The translations under genes were made by a program, and so were the position numbers. The notes beneath the pieces were generated by a model. The model was not told where the DNA came from. It worked only from the letters and a program-made list of their open reading frames with translations, and did not search any database. From assembly GCA_010909165.1 (NCBI GenBank), contig VJWM01000118.1, positions 310,001 to 374,000 of the forward strand: a DNA stretch of 64,000 nucleotides. Direction: 5' to 3'. Source of the DNA: Anthoceros angustus. Its lineage: Eukaryota > Streptophyta > Anthocerotopsida > Anthocerotales > Anthocerotaceae. Position 1 is the stretch's first letter; each line of letters begins with the position of its first letter. This document shows positions 9,340 through 21,836 of the stretch, one piece after another.

Positions 9340-12300
9340 TCACTCCTGTTGTTGTTCCTCATCTTCCTCGACATCGGCTGCAGCTGCCGGAGCTCGGGCC
9401 CGGTTGCGCAGCTCTTCGAAGGCACGCATGGTCTCTTGGTCAAATCCTCCAGCAAACTGCAACCGGGGCGCAGAGCGACGGTGAGGGAGCAGTTTATCAA
9501 GACAGTTGATCAATTAGGGCAACGATGAAATCAAGCAGGCTGGAGGTTTGGCGGAATTTCTGACCTGATGAACCCGGAAAGCAAACCGAACACCTTGAAG
9601 AAGTAGGAATTCTCGCACATGCTCCTTTTCTGGATTGAAGCTCAGAGTGTCCAGCTCATGTGCTACTCTCTTCATATACATCTGTGCCAGTCGAACAGCG
9701 GAAAGCTTGATCTGGAGTTCACAACACATTCCGATTGTAAGTTAGAAAGATTGGCCATGCCCTGAAGATACTGCCTCTGAATGAAAGGAAGACTTGAATA
9801 AGTATCAAGGAAGATACTACTCACTTTGCCTATCAATCCAGAATCAAGCAACCAGTAGGACGGTATGCTGAACTCCTTGTATCGGGCTACAGCCATGTCT
9901 CTGGTCCGGAGGAGGCCATACACAGCGTTCTCCACCCTGCATATCGTGATGTGAGAGGTTAGCAACGATGCCCACATTTTCAGGTGTACATACTGCCAAC
10001 CAATCCGACCATTCACATTCCAGACACGCTCCAAGGTTTCTTACTTTTCCAGTGCAGCAAGCATCTTTTTCAGGGAAGAATCACTCGGTACTCGGAGATC
10101 ATCCTCAAAGCCTGCCACTTCGTTGGCCAACTTTTCCAAATCTTGGTACTCGAAAGCAGCTTCTCGTAGTGCATCCGCCTTACCCTCGGGCCAATCAAAA
10201 TGCTTCAATACAGCTCGCTCATCCACCTGTAACATGGACTCAGTGTCAGATCTTCAGCTCAAATTTGAACAGCCAGAAGGAAGAGGGGCAAATTAATCCT
10301 GACCAGGAAGGAAAGCTCATCGTCAAGCCAGTTGACAAACGCAACGACATCCTCAATGTTTGTGTAGACAGCAGCTCGTACTTCAGTCGCCAGGGACTGG
10401 ACGAACTCACCTTGTGTCTCCACATCTGCTTTAATCTGCGACATTAACAGAATGAGATACAAGTCAAGAAACTCACAGGCCCAGATCAGGTTGCTATAAA
10501 ATCCTCAAAGCATTCAAGTCAAGAGCAAGCCATGGGTAGAAGAGCACACTCACAGCTAGAAGATGTGCAGAGCGGTTCTCGATTTCTCCTATCATGCTAT
10601 TGCGGGCATCTGCTGAGTTGCCTTTGAGACCAGCCGCTCCAGCACTTGCCTTTTGATCACGTTTCATCAAAGACTGATAGAATTCAACGACCTCTGGAGC
10701 TCTCTGCATCTTGTTACCACTCTGCAGCTTACCCAAGCCACCTAGAGGAGGAGGAGGAGGGGGGGGAGGTACACCTGGAGGCAGAGGGGCCCCTGGAGGA
10801 GGGGGTGGCGGTGGTGGGCCACCTGGAGGTGGTGGAGGTGGAGGGATACCTTTGCCTAGACCCTTTTGCAAAGCTTGGGCTCCTGTAGGTGGTGGCCCTG
10901 TAGGTTTGGGAGGTGGTTTTGCTTTTCTGAGCTCTCTCTTTTCCACTTCTGCGGGTGTCATCTTGGCTGCTGCTTCAGGACGCTTGCTCGCTGCTACCTC
11001 TTCAGCTTTCTCCTTGATCACCTGCTCTCTCTGAACTGCTAGTTTGTGTCTGTCCTTGAATGCTGGATACGCTTCAAGCTCATTGCCTGATACCTTAGAC
11101 ATGAGCTGGAAAGAGGCTGCAACACTTGGTCCCTCTGGTTTCTTCTTCGGCATTTTCAGTTTGCTGATGAGCTGATTCTCAGTGCGTTCTCCACCATCCT
11201 CCTGTTTCCTGCCACCATAAGACGTAATCTCCACAGCCTCACTTGAGTTCCTTAGCATCAAAGCTTCAAGTGGACCTTTGGATCCTACACTGACACCGCT
11301 GAAACTACGCCCTGGGCTGCTTCCTGCACTATGAGTTCCTGATGAAGTCATACTAGCAGTATCCATCAAGTCGTCCTTGCTTCTACCACTCCACTTTTTC
11401 AATCTCTTCATGAGACCGCCCTTCTTCTTGATGGGGCCCGATGAAAAGTCATAACCCAAATCACCGTCAGGTGTTTCCGATGCAGTTGATTGTGAGGACT
11501 CACTATCATACCCACTCTCTGACTGCTCCTTGTTACGGGACAAATCAGGCCCAGCATAATCAAGCATGAGCTGCTTAGCTCTCTCTTGGGACTTGGGACT
11601 GAGACTTTTGTTCAGGTCCATTGCTGTATACTTGCCTGGCGGGGCCTTGTAGTTGCGGAGCTCATACCGAAGACAGGCATTTACCCACCGCAGATATACC
11701 AACTCTTCGACCTCACTGAACCGGTTCATCTGCAACCCTTCAACCTGCTTGTACAGATCTTGATTAACATGCCTTAAAGCAGCGGTTTCGGCTTCTGCTC
11801 GTGCCACAAGATCACTCTGCAGAGGACAATACCACCATCCTGAGCAATGCCTTCACGGGGTTTAGAGGTCTATGCCAGCAAACAAGTACAACAAATGAAG
11901 CATCGTACCTCAGTGACGTTGGACAGCGTGTGTATTTCAGACTCGGCTGTCGCAAGCTTCACTGTCATTTCCCTCTTCTGATGCTGAAGTTCCTTGTTTG
12001 TGCGACGCAACTCCACAACCTCAACCTCTAGCTCTTTCAGGGTCTGCAGCTTCTTCTCAGTCTCCAAATCCTTTTTCGTCCGATCCTGGCCCTTCATCTC
12101 AAGTGATGCCACCTTCTGCTTGAGCATGAGAAGTTGCGCCTTGGCCTGCCCAGTGTCACTGTGGACTTGTTTCTGGAGCTCCGCATTCAGTTTCTTGCTC
12201 TCCTCTAACTGCTTCTTCAAAGATTCGACAGTGGCCGTGTCAGCCCCAGACTTCTTCCCTGCTTCTTCACCGCTATCCTGGGCCTGCAAACTTGCAACCT

Positions 12301-13628
12301 TGAGTCGATATTTGAGCTCTTGTGCCTGCATGGCAGCAACTTTAGCACTCAGCTCTGTGGTCTGGGCCTGAAGCCCCTGATTCAACACCCTGGTTTCTTC
12401 TAACTGCTTCTTCAAACTTCCCAGGGCATCTCCTCGACTGGTGTCCTGGGCCTGCAATCCAGCAATTTTCGACCTATACTCCAGATTCTGACCTTGAATG
12501 GTAGTAATCTGAGCCTGCAAATGCGCTCCCTGCTCCTGCAGAGCATCGATCTCAGCATTGAGCCTACCTATCTGGGCCGTCTTCTGCTTCAGCTCCCTTT
12601 CCATAAGCTCAAAGTCCTCCTCCCTTTCCTGAAGGCCATAGTACTCCAACAGCTCACCCTCAAGCTTAATCTCTCTCTCCTGCAACTCCTTCACAAGAGC
12701 CCGCAACTGTATTAGCTCAGCAGCATCATCCGCCAAGGAGTCCACATAGTCCGTAAAACTAGTATCCAAGGTAATATCCCCTTCCTGCCCATCGGCCTGT
12801 GCTTCTGCAACCGAGCCTGACGCATTCTGCCCGAGAACATCAGCCAGCCTCTTCCGGGCCACCCCAGCTTCACCAACTCTACTGCTCCACTCCTCCACTA
12901 AACTCCCGACACGCTGGCCCCTAATCCTGGTCCTGGGTGTCCTCTGCTCCTTACCTGGACTAGTCTCAGTGCCCCTCACGTCCACAGACTCATCTCCTCC
13001 CTTCCTGGCAGCCGTGGTCTCCCTATCTTTCTGTGCAGAAACATCATCTGTGCTGCCAAGATCAGCAGCATCCGAAGGAAAGTCCAAATTCTCTGTAAAA
13101 ATATCCTCAAACTCGGGAAGCAGGAGCTGCTCCCCATCTTGACTCCCAAACACACTCTTCCTACTCCGAGATGGGCTTACGGTGTTGACACACTTCACCT
13201 CCTCCTCCTCCTGCAACAGCAACAATTCTGTCAGTTTCCACATCCATTCACACCAAATCAGATCCAGCACTATCTACCTCCAACCGAAGAGAAACAAACA
13301 GCAGAGATGCGGAATGAGCAAACCTCCTCTTTCGGTGCTGCAGAGTCCACGGAGACGTAGGCGTAGACTTGCTGGGTATACTCGTCCTCATCTTTGCCAC
13401 CGTCATTCTCTGCACCCGTACCCAAAAAGGAAGATTTCAACACCACCCAACAAAACCCAACAAACCCAACATCCCAAATCTGGCAAGGCGGAAGGCGAAG
13501 ACGACGACGGAGAAGAAACATGAGAGCAGCACCGCACCTGGTGCAGCATGGTCGCGCCTGTTCTTGAGATGGGTAAGAGTGAAAGCTGCGACGGAGCAGG
13601 TGACAGCGAGTCCCACTCGAATTAACAT
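9340..13628 (-). CDS. CHUP1: CHUP1 (CHLOROPLAST UNUSUAL POSITIONING 1) homologue
   Basis: Nine exons: 13538-13628, 13324-13409, 11909-13210, 10554-11816, 10304-10435, 10045-10226, 9825-9936, 9565-9711, 9340-9456. Together they encode 1143 residues, with all junctions GT-AG and in phase. In Arabidopsis CHUP1 sits on the chloroplast outer envelope and links chloroplasts to actin for light-driven movement. Seen here: an N-terminal hydrophobic anchor (MLIRVGLAVTCSVAAFTL), an acidic stretch with EEEEVK and LLPEFED, a long coiled coil (about 240-490), the conserved QVEGLQMNRFSEVEELVYLR block (about 510), a SPGRSF region, polyproline (about 816-851, PPPPPPPGG), APEVVEFYQSLMKRD, and the conserved C-terminal block with KADVETQ, ATEVRA, DERAVLKHFDWPEGKADALR and FLLLQGVRFAFRVHQ. 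It is longer than Arabidopsis CHUP1 (about 1000 residues), mainly through extra sequence in exon 3. Product call is near certain. Confidence 0.95.
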
Positions 13629-14716
13629 GGGTGACGCGGGGGCATGCCGCTCCTGCCGGGCTGGGCTGGGCTGGCTCAGAATTGGCGGCCTGCTCTAGGG
13701 CTCATCTGGAGGGGGAAGGAGTGTCCCGGCGAGCCCAGGCTCCACAATGCGCCTCACTGGCAGGCAATTGAAGGCGCACACGACACTCCCCGGCACACCA
13801 CGACGCCGGAACCTACACCTTCCGCGCTGCTTCCGCTTCTGCTGCTCCCCTGATGCCACAGTGAGCTCCCCATGGGCGGGGCCCCGGGAGCTGGCGCGAA
13901 GAGGCGATCAGGAACAGGAGGCCTCGGATCTGCTGTTCATTCAAGCCCAATGCACAGCCAAACGCAAGGCACGGCAAGGCACGGCAAGGCAAGGCAAGCT
14001 AGAGCTCGCAGCAAGCACGGCCCGGTCCTGGATTTCAGATTAGGCGGCCGGTGTGTATGTATGATGAGAGTCAAGACTTGGTGCGGCCAAGGACGCGCTT
14101 TTGCTTTGCAAAAATCAAATCAAAGCGGGGGGACGGAGAGAGAGTGGGTGCCCGGGAAAGGGGACCTCTGCTCAGCTCAGCTCTGCTCTACATGGACCAT
14201 CAGATCTAACGACCTGCACGGCTGCATAGCATCGGGCAGAGCGTGGGACGACAGTCTCGGCGATTAGACGCCGGCATCTTTTTGGCGGAAACTTTGACGT
14301 GAACTAGGGAGTTTCATACTGTAATATGAAACGGGAGGGGAGTTTAGTTTGCATTCTAAATAGGTAGTCTTCTCCCCAGCAATCGGACCACAGGGCCCTA
14401 GGGGCCGGACAAAGCTCAGCCAGACATTCCAATTCCCATCACCTGCCACCTCACTCTCACCCCCCATCTCGTTTTAACGAATCGGGCACCGTCTGACGAA
14501 GCCAATCATTTTGCTACAGCTCCCTTCAATGCGGTAGGTAGTTGGGGGCGCGCTCGCCTCACAATTGGTGCTTGTCCGATCGTACTTGCCCAAGTATGGA
14601 CCTACTGTACATATCGGGATCACGTAACTCACAGCCCACTTGGCCAACTCTTCACTTGCATCCTTCCTAAACAGGGAGGTGTTCATCCACATGACACTCC
14701 CTGTCGTAAGACACAG
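13629..14716. other. Intergenic region between CHUP1 and the FHA gene
   Basis: This ~1.1 kb should hold the CHUP1 5' untranslated region and promoter (minus strand) and the 3' untranslated region of the FHA gene. It contains short caagg/cacgg simple repeats near 13965-13997. I could not assign a TATA box or a start site with confidence. Confidence 0.4.
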
Positions 14717-17700
14717 TCAGCCTTGACTGCCAATTCCGGCTCGCATCCTTGGCTGCTCGAGAAATCCTGAACCACCGTCGTCGTCGTCGTCGTCGTCGTC
14801 ATCTGTACTCTCCTCGGAGTCTGGGGCCACTTGTTCCAGTGCCTGAATTCCTTGTAGATTTCCTAGCTCGGGAGCCACAATGTTCAGCATTTCATCCAGC
14901 GCCACGCGCTCTCTATCAGGCTGTAAGTAAGTCCTTTGCTGGGACGAGCTTTGGCTGTTTCTCGCATCCGGGGAAGCTATTTGGGTGGCTGGTATCAGAA
15001 TTGGGCCTGGGACAGCAGCTCTTGACAGCTCATTGTCGCTGGTTCCCCCTTGGCTCGACACAACTTGCACGGCACCTTGCTCCTCACTTCGTGCTTCGCT
15101 GTCTCTGGGGTAGTGTCGCTCTAAAGGTTCACCAGGTTGGTGGTTGTCCTGCTTAGAGGCATTTAGTTCTGAAGCTGAGCTTACCGCCCAGCTGCCAGGT
15201 GCCTCAGACGCTAGTAAGCCTCCTGTATCTTGCCGGATTGCCACCACTGCTGATTCTATCTTCAAATCCAGCGGACTTCTGGTGTCAAGAAGCGCGCCGT
15301 CCAAAGACTTACCATCTCTGCCTATCTGGAAGGTGCCAAAATGATCAAGTCTTGCACGTTCATGCACACCTCTCTCCTCTCCTGCACGGTTTGCTCCTTC
15401 TATATTTTCCTTGCCCTCGTCCCTCACAAAGACCTGAGTGCTAGGAACTTCCCAACACGGAAAGGTTTTGGGAGCTTCTTCTTCATCCACAAGCATGGTT
15501 TCCCCCGGAATTATGTCAGCACATCTACCAGAGCCGTGTACATCAGCACTCTTTTCTCTACGATTCCCAGCTTCCCGCTGCCCAATATTTACACTGGCTA
15601 GGTAGCCAGAGCTGGATACATCTTTCCCACCATTAAGTGACGCCCTCCGAAATGAGAAACGAGCAGGAGGGCTCCCCATAGGCGAACATTCAAAATCCTG
15701 ATGCTGCTCGGTAGCCGCTTCAACTCTTCCCAAGCTCTGCATGGTTTCACGGTCCACCACTTGCGTCTTGAGCACATCCAGGGGGCATCTTAGAGAGCTG
15801 GAGATTTCCTTGGAATCAGCCTCATCGATCAATGTATCCTGTACAACATCCAGATCTCCAGCCATTGATGTATCTGTCTCCGAATCAGCAACTACTGAAC
15901 AGTCTTCTTGTGTCTCACCACCTCCCCACTCTTGCTGGGTATCAACATGTAACTCTGCCTTTTCAGAGAGGGCCTGCACGTCAAAGCTGCCTTCATTGTC
16001 GTCCTCAGCTACAACAGCAGGAATAGATCCATTCCCTTCTTTGCTCGTGTGAGTGTCAGCTTGCAATGCAGCATAATCAGACTCACCTGCTGTCCCCACA
16101 TTAACCCCTGAAGCATTCGGCTCCTTATTTACAGTTCCCAAAACGTTCGTCCTGTCACCATAGCTACCAGATCTCTCATCACCAGGTTCTGGACGTTTGA
16201 TGTCCACAATGCCTTGAGTCCTTATTGCATCAGTCTCATCTTCACCATCTTCCAGTGTCCTCAGCATTCCTTTGAGTTGGTCCTGCTGCTTCTGTTGCAA
16301 AGACGCAATTTCTTCAGCAGTGGAGTGGAATGCTCGAAGTTGAGTTTCTCTGCTGGGAGCAAGCACTCGCAAGTTAGCATCACAACTGACAAAGGGGCCT
16401 CCATCATATTTACTTCACCTGAAACTGTTGATGTAACATACTCAAATCCACATCAAAGAAAATAACCTGAGGACGATTCGCTCTCGTGCTCCTTGCAACC
16501 GCCGTTTCTCCAGTGCCAACTCCCTAATAGCTGTTTCCATTTCGAGCTCCAATACTGAGGCCTTGTCTGTTGCAGCGTCTTTCGCTTTCTGCAGTTCGTT
16601 CAGCAACATGTAATCAGCTACTCTCCATGACTCATAGCCCACCACAGATGGCACCTGCAGTTGGAATCTTTCTATAACCTTGCCGTGGGCATAATGTCTA
16701 TGGAGGAAAAAAATCCACAATGGGAGCCAAATATCACCTTCTCATTTTCCAGCTCCTTGTTGATGTTTTCCAACTCCTGCTCCCTGTCAGCTGCTCTCTA
16801 TACAATGCAATAGGTGAGATGAGAGGATAGGCTCAAACTTGAGGGTACAAATGCAAAGCCACTAGACGAAGAACACAGCTTCACGGAGTCAAGCAAACAG
16901 AGTGCCAGCAGCACTTACTTTCCTAGCAGACTCAGAAGAGTTTCGTTCGTCCTGGAGCTGAGCTTCCAATCTACGGTACCTTTCTTCAGAGTTCACAAGT
17001 GCTTCTCTCTCTTTTTCCTGATGCATTTACATCCATTGGAACAATTTTGAACATCCAAAAGGCATTGCTTATCTGGAGCAGGAAAGTCTTGCAGCAAGTT
17101 CACAGCCAAGATTACCAGTTTAACTCTCAGACTCTCAGTCAGGCGGCGATTCTCCTTATCCACCTCCTGCACTTGTCCAGACAAGGTGATGAGTGCATGA
17201 CGTCATAATATGCACTGGGGTTTCAGCTGCATGTTCAGAATACATCCTTTGACCTAACCAAAAGGTCGGACCTGCAGCTCCTGTATAGTGTCCTGCTGTT
17301 GCTTCTGTAGCTTTGCAGCAACCTGTGCCTGCTGCTTAAGCTCCTCTGCAGCTTCTGCCCGCGCCTTTTCCACAGCAACTTTTAAGGCAATTTGTGAATC
17401 TGTGTTTTCCCTTTGCCTCTCATTTCGTTCGTCTTCTACTCGCTTTTCAAGATCTGCAATGTTTGCCTTTTGACTGCAGCGGACAACCATGGGTCAGACA
17501 GAACAATACTTTCAGAACCACAGATTGCTCACTTACTACAGGATCACTGAAGAACGTCTTGGGATCAGTACCTTTGGATTAACTCTTCAGCATCCACACG
17601 GGATTGAGATGCAGCTGCAAGTCTTTGATTGAGGTCTTCAATCACGCTCTGCTGCTGCACAGACATGGCGGCCATATCCTCCATCTCCTTCTTGTTTTGC

Positions 17701-19488
17701 TCAAGTTCCCTTGAATTCATCTCGATTTCACCTGCGAATCTGGCTGAGATAGATGCTTTGAGCTCCTTCAGTTCCTGCTTCCAAAGGCAGAAACATGAAC
17801 ATCAGAATCTGCACCATGAAAATGATCCTTGAACTGAAAGTGTTGCCTTGAGCTGGACTCAAGCAAACAATTCATCACACACATTGAATAGGACAAATGA
17901 CCACACAGGTCAGAAACGAGGACTCCTGTTAAGGCACCAAGCAAGACATGAGTCAAGTTAAGTTAGCTCACTATCTCATGCCGGCCTTCAGCAGCTCTGA
18001 ACTCTGATCGCATTTTCTCGATGGTTAAGACATGCTCCTCAAGTTGCTGTCGTAGCTCCTGCAGTAACATGAAGCAACTCAGAATTCCAAAGCATAGTAC
18101 ATTTACCGATGTTGCCCACCAACATCTCAAACTTCCTGCTCACCCAATGCCAAAAGGTGATTATGACAGGACAACATACCTCATTAGACCGTTGAAGTCT
18201 GCGGACATCATCCAAAGAAACAGGTCCATCGGGGCCACCAACCAGAAGACCTTTCATTCTTTTGCCATCCCAACCACCATCACCTTCAGGTTGATCACCT
18301 GCACGGAAGAACACTGGCATAAGAGAGGAGTACCTCTGTACCAAAACTGACAGAGACATAACAAAAAAAGTAGTTATGCACGCTTGGACCTCCTTTGCCT
18401 TCCAAAGCGTCTGCGAGCATGCAACTTACTCTTTCCTGCGGCCACCTTCCTCTTAACGCCTTGTTTAGGTGCATCGGGAACCTCCTGGGGAATAGAAGGC
18501 TTTGGAGCTGCAGCCACATCCCTATACACAAACGTGAAGGCATTCTCTGCAGGACAAGAAGACAGCCTTCAGTTGATCACCAACACGCCATGGCTAACTC
18601 GTTTTCCAGGCTGGACAAGTTTCGATGCGACAACCCTCACCCTGCTCAGGTAATCCGACCAGAGATATAAGGTCTCCATGCTTTAAACATTCCTCCGCTC
18701 CCTCCCTCCTCAGTCGTTGCTGGTTGATAAAAGTCCCATTCGAACTGGTAGGAAAAAGTGACAAAACATTAAACTTCGTGCCACCGTCCGGCACACACAC
18801 AGCCTCGAAACCGCCAGCACCAACGGCTCCTCACCTCGAGTCCTTTACCATGACCACAATTCGTTCCCCCGGCACGAGCGCGTAATCGGCCTGCATCGGC
18901 TTGACGCTTCCATTAACCGCCACAACCTTCCTCGAAATCTTACAGTGCTTTCCGCTCACATTCGGCGAATCAAACGAGCAGCTCACTTCCTTCACCACGC
19001 GTCCCAGCATGTGCTCCACACTGTACAGCATAATATGATGCCCCTGCAGCAAACACAATCCCACACGCAGCACCACTCAATCCCCGCACCTCCAGCCCCG
19101 CCCACCGCCTTCAATCACCGCCGAAACCTCCAATTCCAACGAACCGCATCCAACCGACTTCCAATTCCTCCTCTAGCAAAAAAACACCGAAAAAAAACCG
19201 CCACAGCGCGCATACCTGCGGCCGCTTCCTGGCCTTGTCCGACACCGCGGTGAGCAGTCCCCAGAGATCCGGCCGGTGCACCGGCACCGGCTGCGCGGCC
19301 ACAAGCTGCGCCTGCACCCGCACATCGATCCTGCATGCTCCAGGGGACTCGGGCTTTCCCGGAACCAGCGCCAGCGCGCCTCCTCCTGCCGCTGCTCCGC
19401 TGCAGCCATGGCTCCAGGTGCCGCTCCTTGCCCTCCGCCGCTGCCGCAGCTGCGAGCGAGTCCAGCCCGTGACCCGGCGGGGCGGCAA
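14717..19488 (-). CDS. FHA-domain protein with long coiled coil
   Basis: Thirteen exons: 1 (ends at 19216, start unresolved), 18835-19043, 18641-18744, 18430-18546, 18180-18298, 17972-18058, 17572-17774, 17272-17473, 17116-17166, 16919-17017, 16738-16797, 16467-16588, 14717-16349. Every junction from exon 1 on is GT-AG and in phase. It resembles the plant SMAD/FHA-domain coiled-coil family (Arabidopsis At2g45460 type): WGLLTAVSDKARKRPQ before the domain, then FHA motifs GR (MLGRVV), SGKHCKI and SSNGTFIN, which bind phosphothreonine peptides. Next come coiled coil (exons 6-12), the conserved ETQLRAFHSTAEEI, and an acidic C-terminal tail with an Asp run coded by a cgt/gac repeat near 14776-14800. 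The exon 1 frame has no ATG before an upstream stop near 19530; the only upstream ATGs (19597, 19512, 19410) are in other frames. This suggests a non-AUG start, an unseen 5' exon or a one-base consensus error in this GC-rich exon. The role is probably nuclear phospho-signalling, unproven. Confidence 0.85.
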
Positions 19489-19599
19489 AAAGCCCTGCTC
19501 TGACCTCCGCCATGAGACGTCTCGTTTCCCCTACGAGACGTCTCGCGCGCGCGACTCGGCTGCCATAGCCGACGGGCTCCGGCTCGGCCTCCTCCACTC

Positions 19600-20160
19600 C
19601 CCCGCGCCGGAAGCTGGAACCGGATCGAACCGCGCCAAGAACAACCGAAGCTTGGCTTTCTCGTCGCGACTCGCAACCTCTCTATACGTACGCACTTTCT
19701 TGATTTGGAAACCCGATGCCGGGATAACAAACAAAAAGAGCTTCTCGTGTCACATTCGCGTTTCAGTAAAATATGAAGACCGTTAAAAGCGAGCGCCCTT
19801 TTATTCCGCTTTTATTCCACCGTTTCAAATGCGGTTCAAGGCGTTCACGCTTTTTGTACAAGCACAGGGGCGCACGCAGGCCGCGCAGAGAGTGTATCGC
19901 CACAAACGCCAAAATGTCGGTGACCCTTATGTGCCGGTCCCTGCACGCACGTTGTCGGCAGAGTGTGAAGAATCCCGATTTCCGACTTCCAAGCTGCAGT
20001 ACATATGTGTGTAGGAAGAACAATTCCAATCACCCATGTTGTTCTATAGTAGTCTGTACAGGCAGGAGGAAGAGCCTAGGCGAGGACAAATCTGAATGAC
20101 CAGTAGTCTAACTCCGCTAGAAACAGCCACAAATTTATCTGCACATAGACATCCACGAAT
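19600..20160. other. Intergenic region between FHA gene and HSD gene
   Basis: About 560 bp holding the presumed FHA promoter and the HSD 3' untranslated region. Open frames on both strands here are short and unrelated to anything I recognise. The sequence gagacgtctc occurs twice just inside the FHA 5' region (19513-19547), once in each of two adjacent perfect 10-bp palindromes. Confidence 0.4.
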
Positions 20161-21836
20161 CTAGGCAGCCTTGGCTTGCTGCTCCCGGGCCCTGGATTCC
20201 TGGATGGAGGGCGGGTAGAGGATCTTCTTGGCGCCGGGGGTGTCCAAGGCCAGCTTGCCGGAAGGCTTCTTCTGGGAAAGCTCGTACAGGAAGAAGAAGC
20301 GGAGGTAGGCGGAGAGGACCTCGGGAACCAGGATGCGGAAGAGCAGTAGCGTCTGGTACCAGAAGGGTACTGTGACATACCACTTCCTGTGCACTGCTCC
20401 CTTCACGATTGCCCTGGCAGCCACTTCGGTGTATGTGACGGGAGCGAACCCTATTTGAAGCTGTAATGCATGCACCAGAATTGTGAGGGTTAGGACAGCC
20501 GTGGCGACAGGGACGAAGCGAGGATTGTGAGAGAGTTGAGTTGAGTGACTCACATCTCGTTGTGCCGTGTCTCCTACTTTTTCCTCGCCTCTTGCGTCGA
20601 TGTATCTGCCCTGAGTCATCTGACTCTCCACCCAGCCCGGCATGATGATGGTCACGCCAACTTGTTGCCCCACCTCCGTGCGCAGTGTGTCGAAGAATTG
20701 GACTAGCCCCGCATTAGCGGCCTGAAACGCCGAGGCGGAGTGCAGAAATCGTCATGGATGTCATTACATAATGCTGTCAGAGTCGCCGAAGAGAGAATTT
20801 GAAGTGGAGGAAGAGCTTACATTGTAGATGCTCATGCGCGGGACGGGCATATAACTGGCCACAGACGCGTTCACCACCAGCCTGCCCTTGGATTGCTTCA
20901 GATGAGGCAAGGCGTAATAAGTCGGATGCACATTCCCCCAGAATGTCACGTCCTGCACATCCGATCACCGTTCAAATCAGCCGCTAGTCTGTCGACTGCT
21001 ACAAGACACCATCGACACCACGAATTTGGACCACATCAAGGTTTCGGAAGACATCAAGGATTTGGAAGGGATCAAAGATTTGGAAGACATTGTCAGCACA
21101 TTCCAACGCTGTGACTCACAAAAGGCTGGAAGAAGGCTTCAGGCTTGGCTTCGTCGAAAATGAAAGAACTGGCCATTCCGACATTGTTCACCAGATGGTC
21201 CACTGCAAGATCAACGCATCACGATCAAAGACAAATGAAACCTATCCAAAAAACTTGAAGCAGAGAGACCTGATCTCGGATTGTGGAGCTTGAAAATCTG
21301 CTTTCTCCCGAACACTTATCCGGCAATCAAGATCGTTTCAAACGAAGTTCTTACAGCGGCCATAGTGTCGAACAGTCTCATCCACAATCCTTCGACACTC
21401 GTCTACCCGAGCCAAATCGGCTGCGATAGTGCGCACGTCCATGGCGCCCTTGCGGCGAGCCCTGTCCGCCACGGGCTTCAAGTGATCCTCTCGCCGGGCC
21501 ACCAGCGAGAGCTTGGCTCCTTTTTTCGCATACTCGTATGCCGTTTGCTGCATCACCAAGACGGAGCCAGGCAATCAAGATCACCGACGAAGAGGAGCCG
21601 AAACCGGGATCGTCTGAGAGCAGCAGCGCCAGTAGAGCGATTGTCACCTCTCCGATTCCAGACGATGCCCCTGTGATGAGCACCACCTTGTTGTACATGT
21701 CCTCGGGAAACACACGGTTGAAGAGCCAGTACCAGAAGCGAATGAAGAGGAGAGTAGGAAATATTGTCGCCAAGAACATCATCGTTGCCGGAGGCAACAC
21801 CCAGTCCAAAGCCATGTTCAACAAATCCATCGCCAT
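20161..21836 (-). CDS. HSD: 11-beta-hydroxysteroid dehydrogenase-like / steroleosin (SDR)
   Basis: Six exons: 21648-21836, 21355-21547, 21120-21202, 20821-20952, 20554-20721, 20161-20460. They encode 354 residues, close to Arabidopsis HSD1 (about 349); all GT-AG and in phase. The family consists of NADP(H)-linked short-chain dehydrogenases, often oil-body membrane proteins acting on sterols. Seen: an N-terminal hydrophobic hairpin-like anchor (about 8-35), LYxKVVLITGASSGIGE-type cofactor motif ending at residue 63 (here MYNKVVLITGASSGIGE), NNVG at 133-136 in place of NNAG, catalytic Ser at about 185 (NASVASY), and Tyr198 in MSIYN. The YxxxK motif reads Y-N-A-A-N: the catalytic Lys is Asn202, straddling just after the exon 4/5 junction. 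Other conserved parts: PGWVESQMTQGRY and a C-terminal ILYPPSIQ. It is either an altered or inactive enzyme or has a local base error; family assignment is firm. Confidence 0.92.
20985..21100. repeat. Short-period repeat inside HSD intron 3
   Basis: On the + strand the phrase (ca)tcaaggatttggaaga and close variants recurs about four times with an ~18-bp period inside the intron between HSD exons 3 and 4. It has no apparent splice role. Confidence 0.6.

Noticed and set aside
10646-11034. + strand Gly-rich open frames opposite the CHUP1 polyproline
   Set aside because: Shadow translations of the antisense strand of the proline-rich coding segment.
20161-21836. 3-ketodihydrosphingosine reductase (TSC10) as the identity of the SDR gene
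   Set aside because: The N-terminal anchor, the LITGASSGIGE block followed by QTAYEYAKKGAKL, DECRRIVD and the ILYPPSIQ tail match the hydroxysteroid dehydrogenase/steroleosin family better than TSC10.
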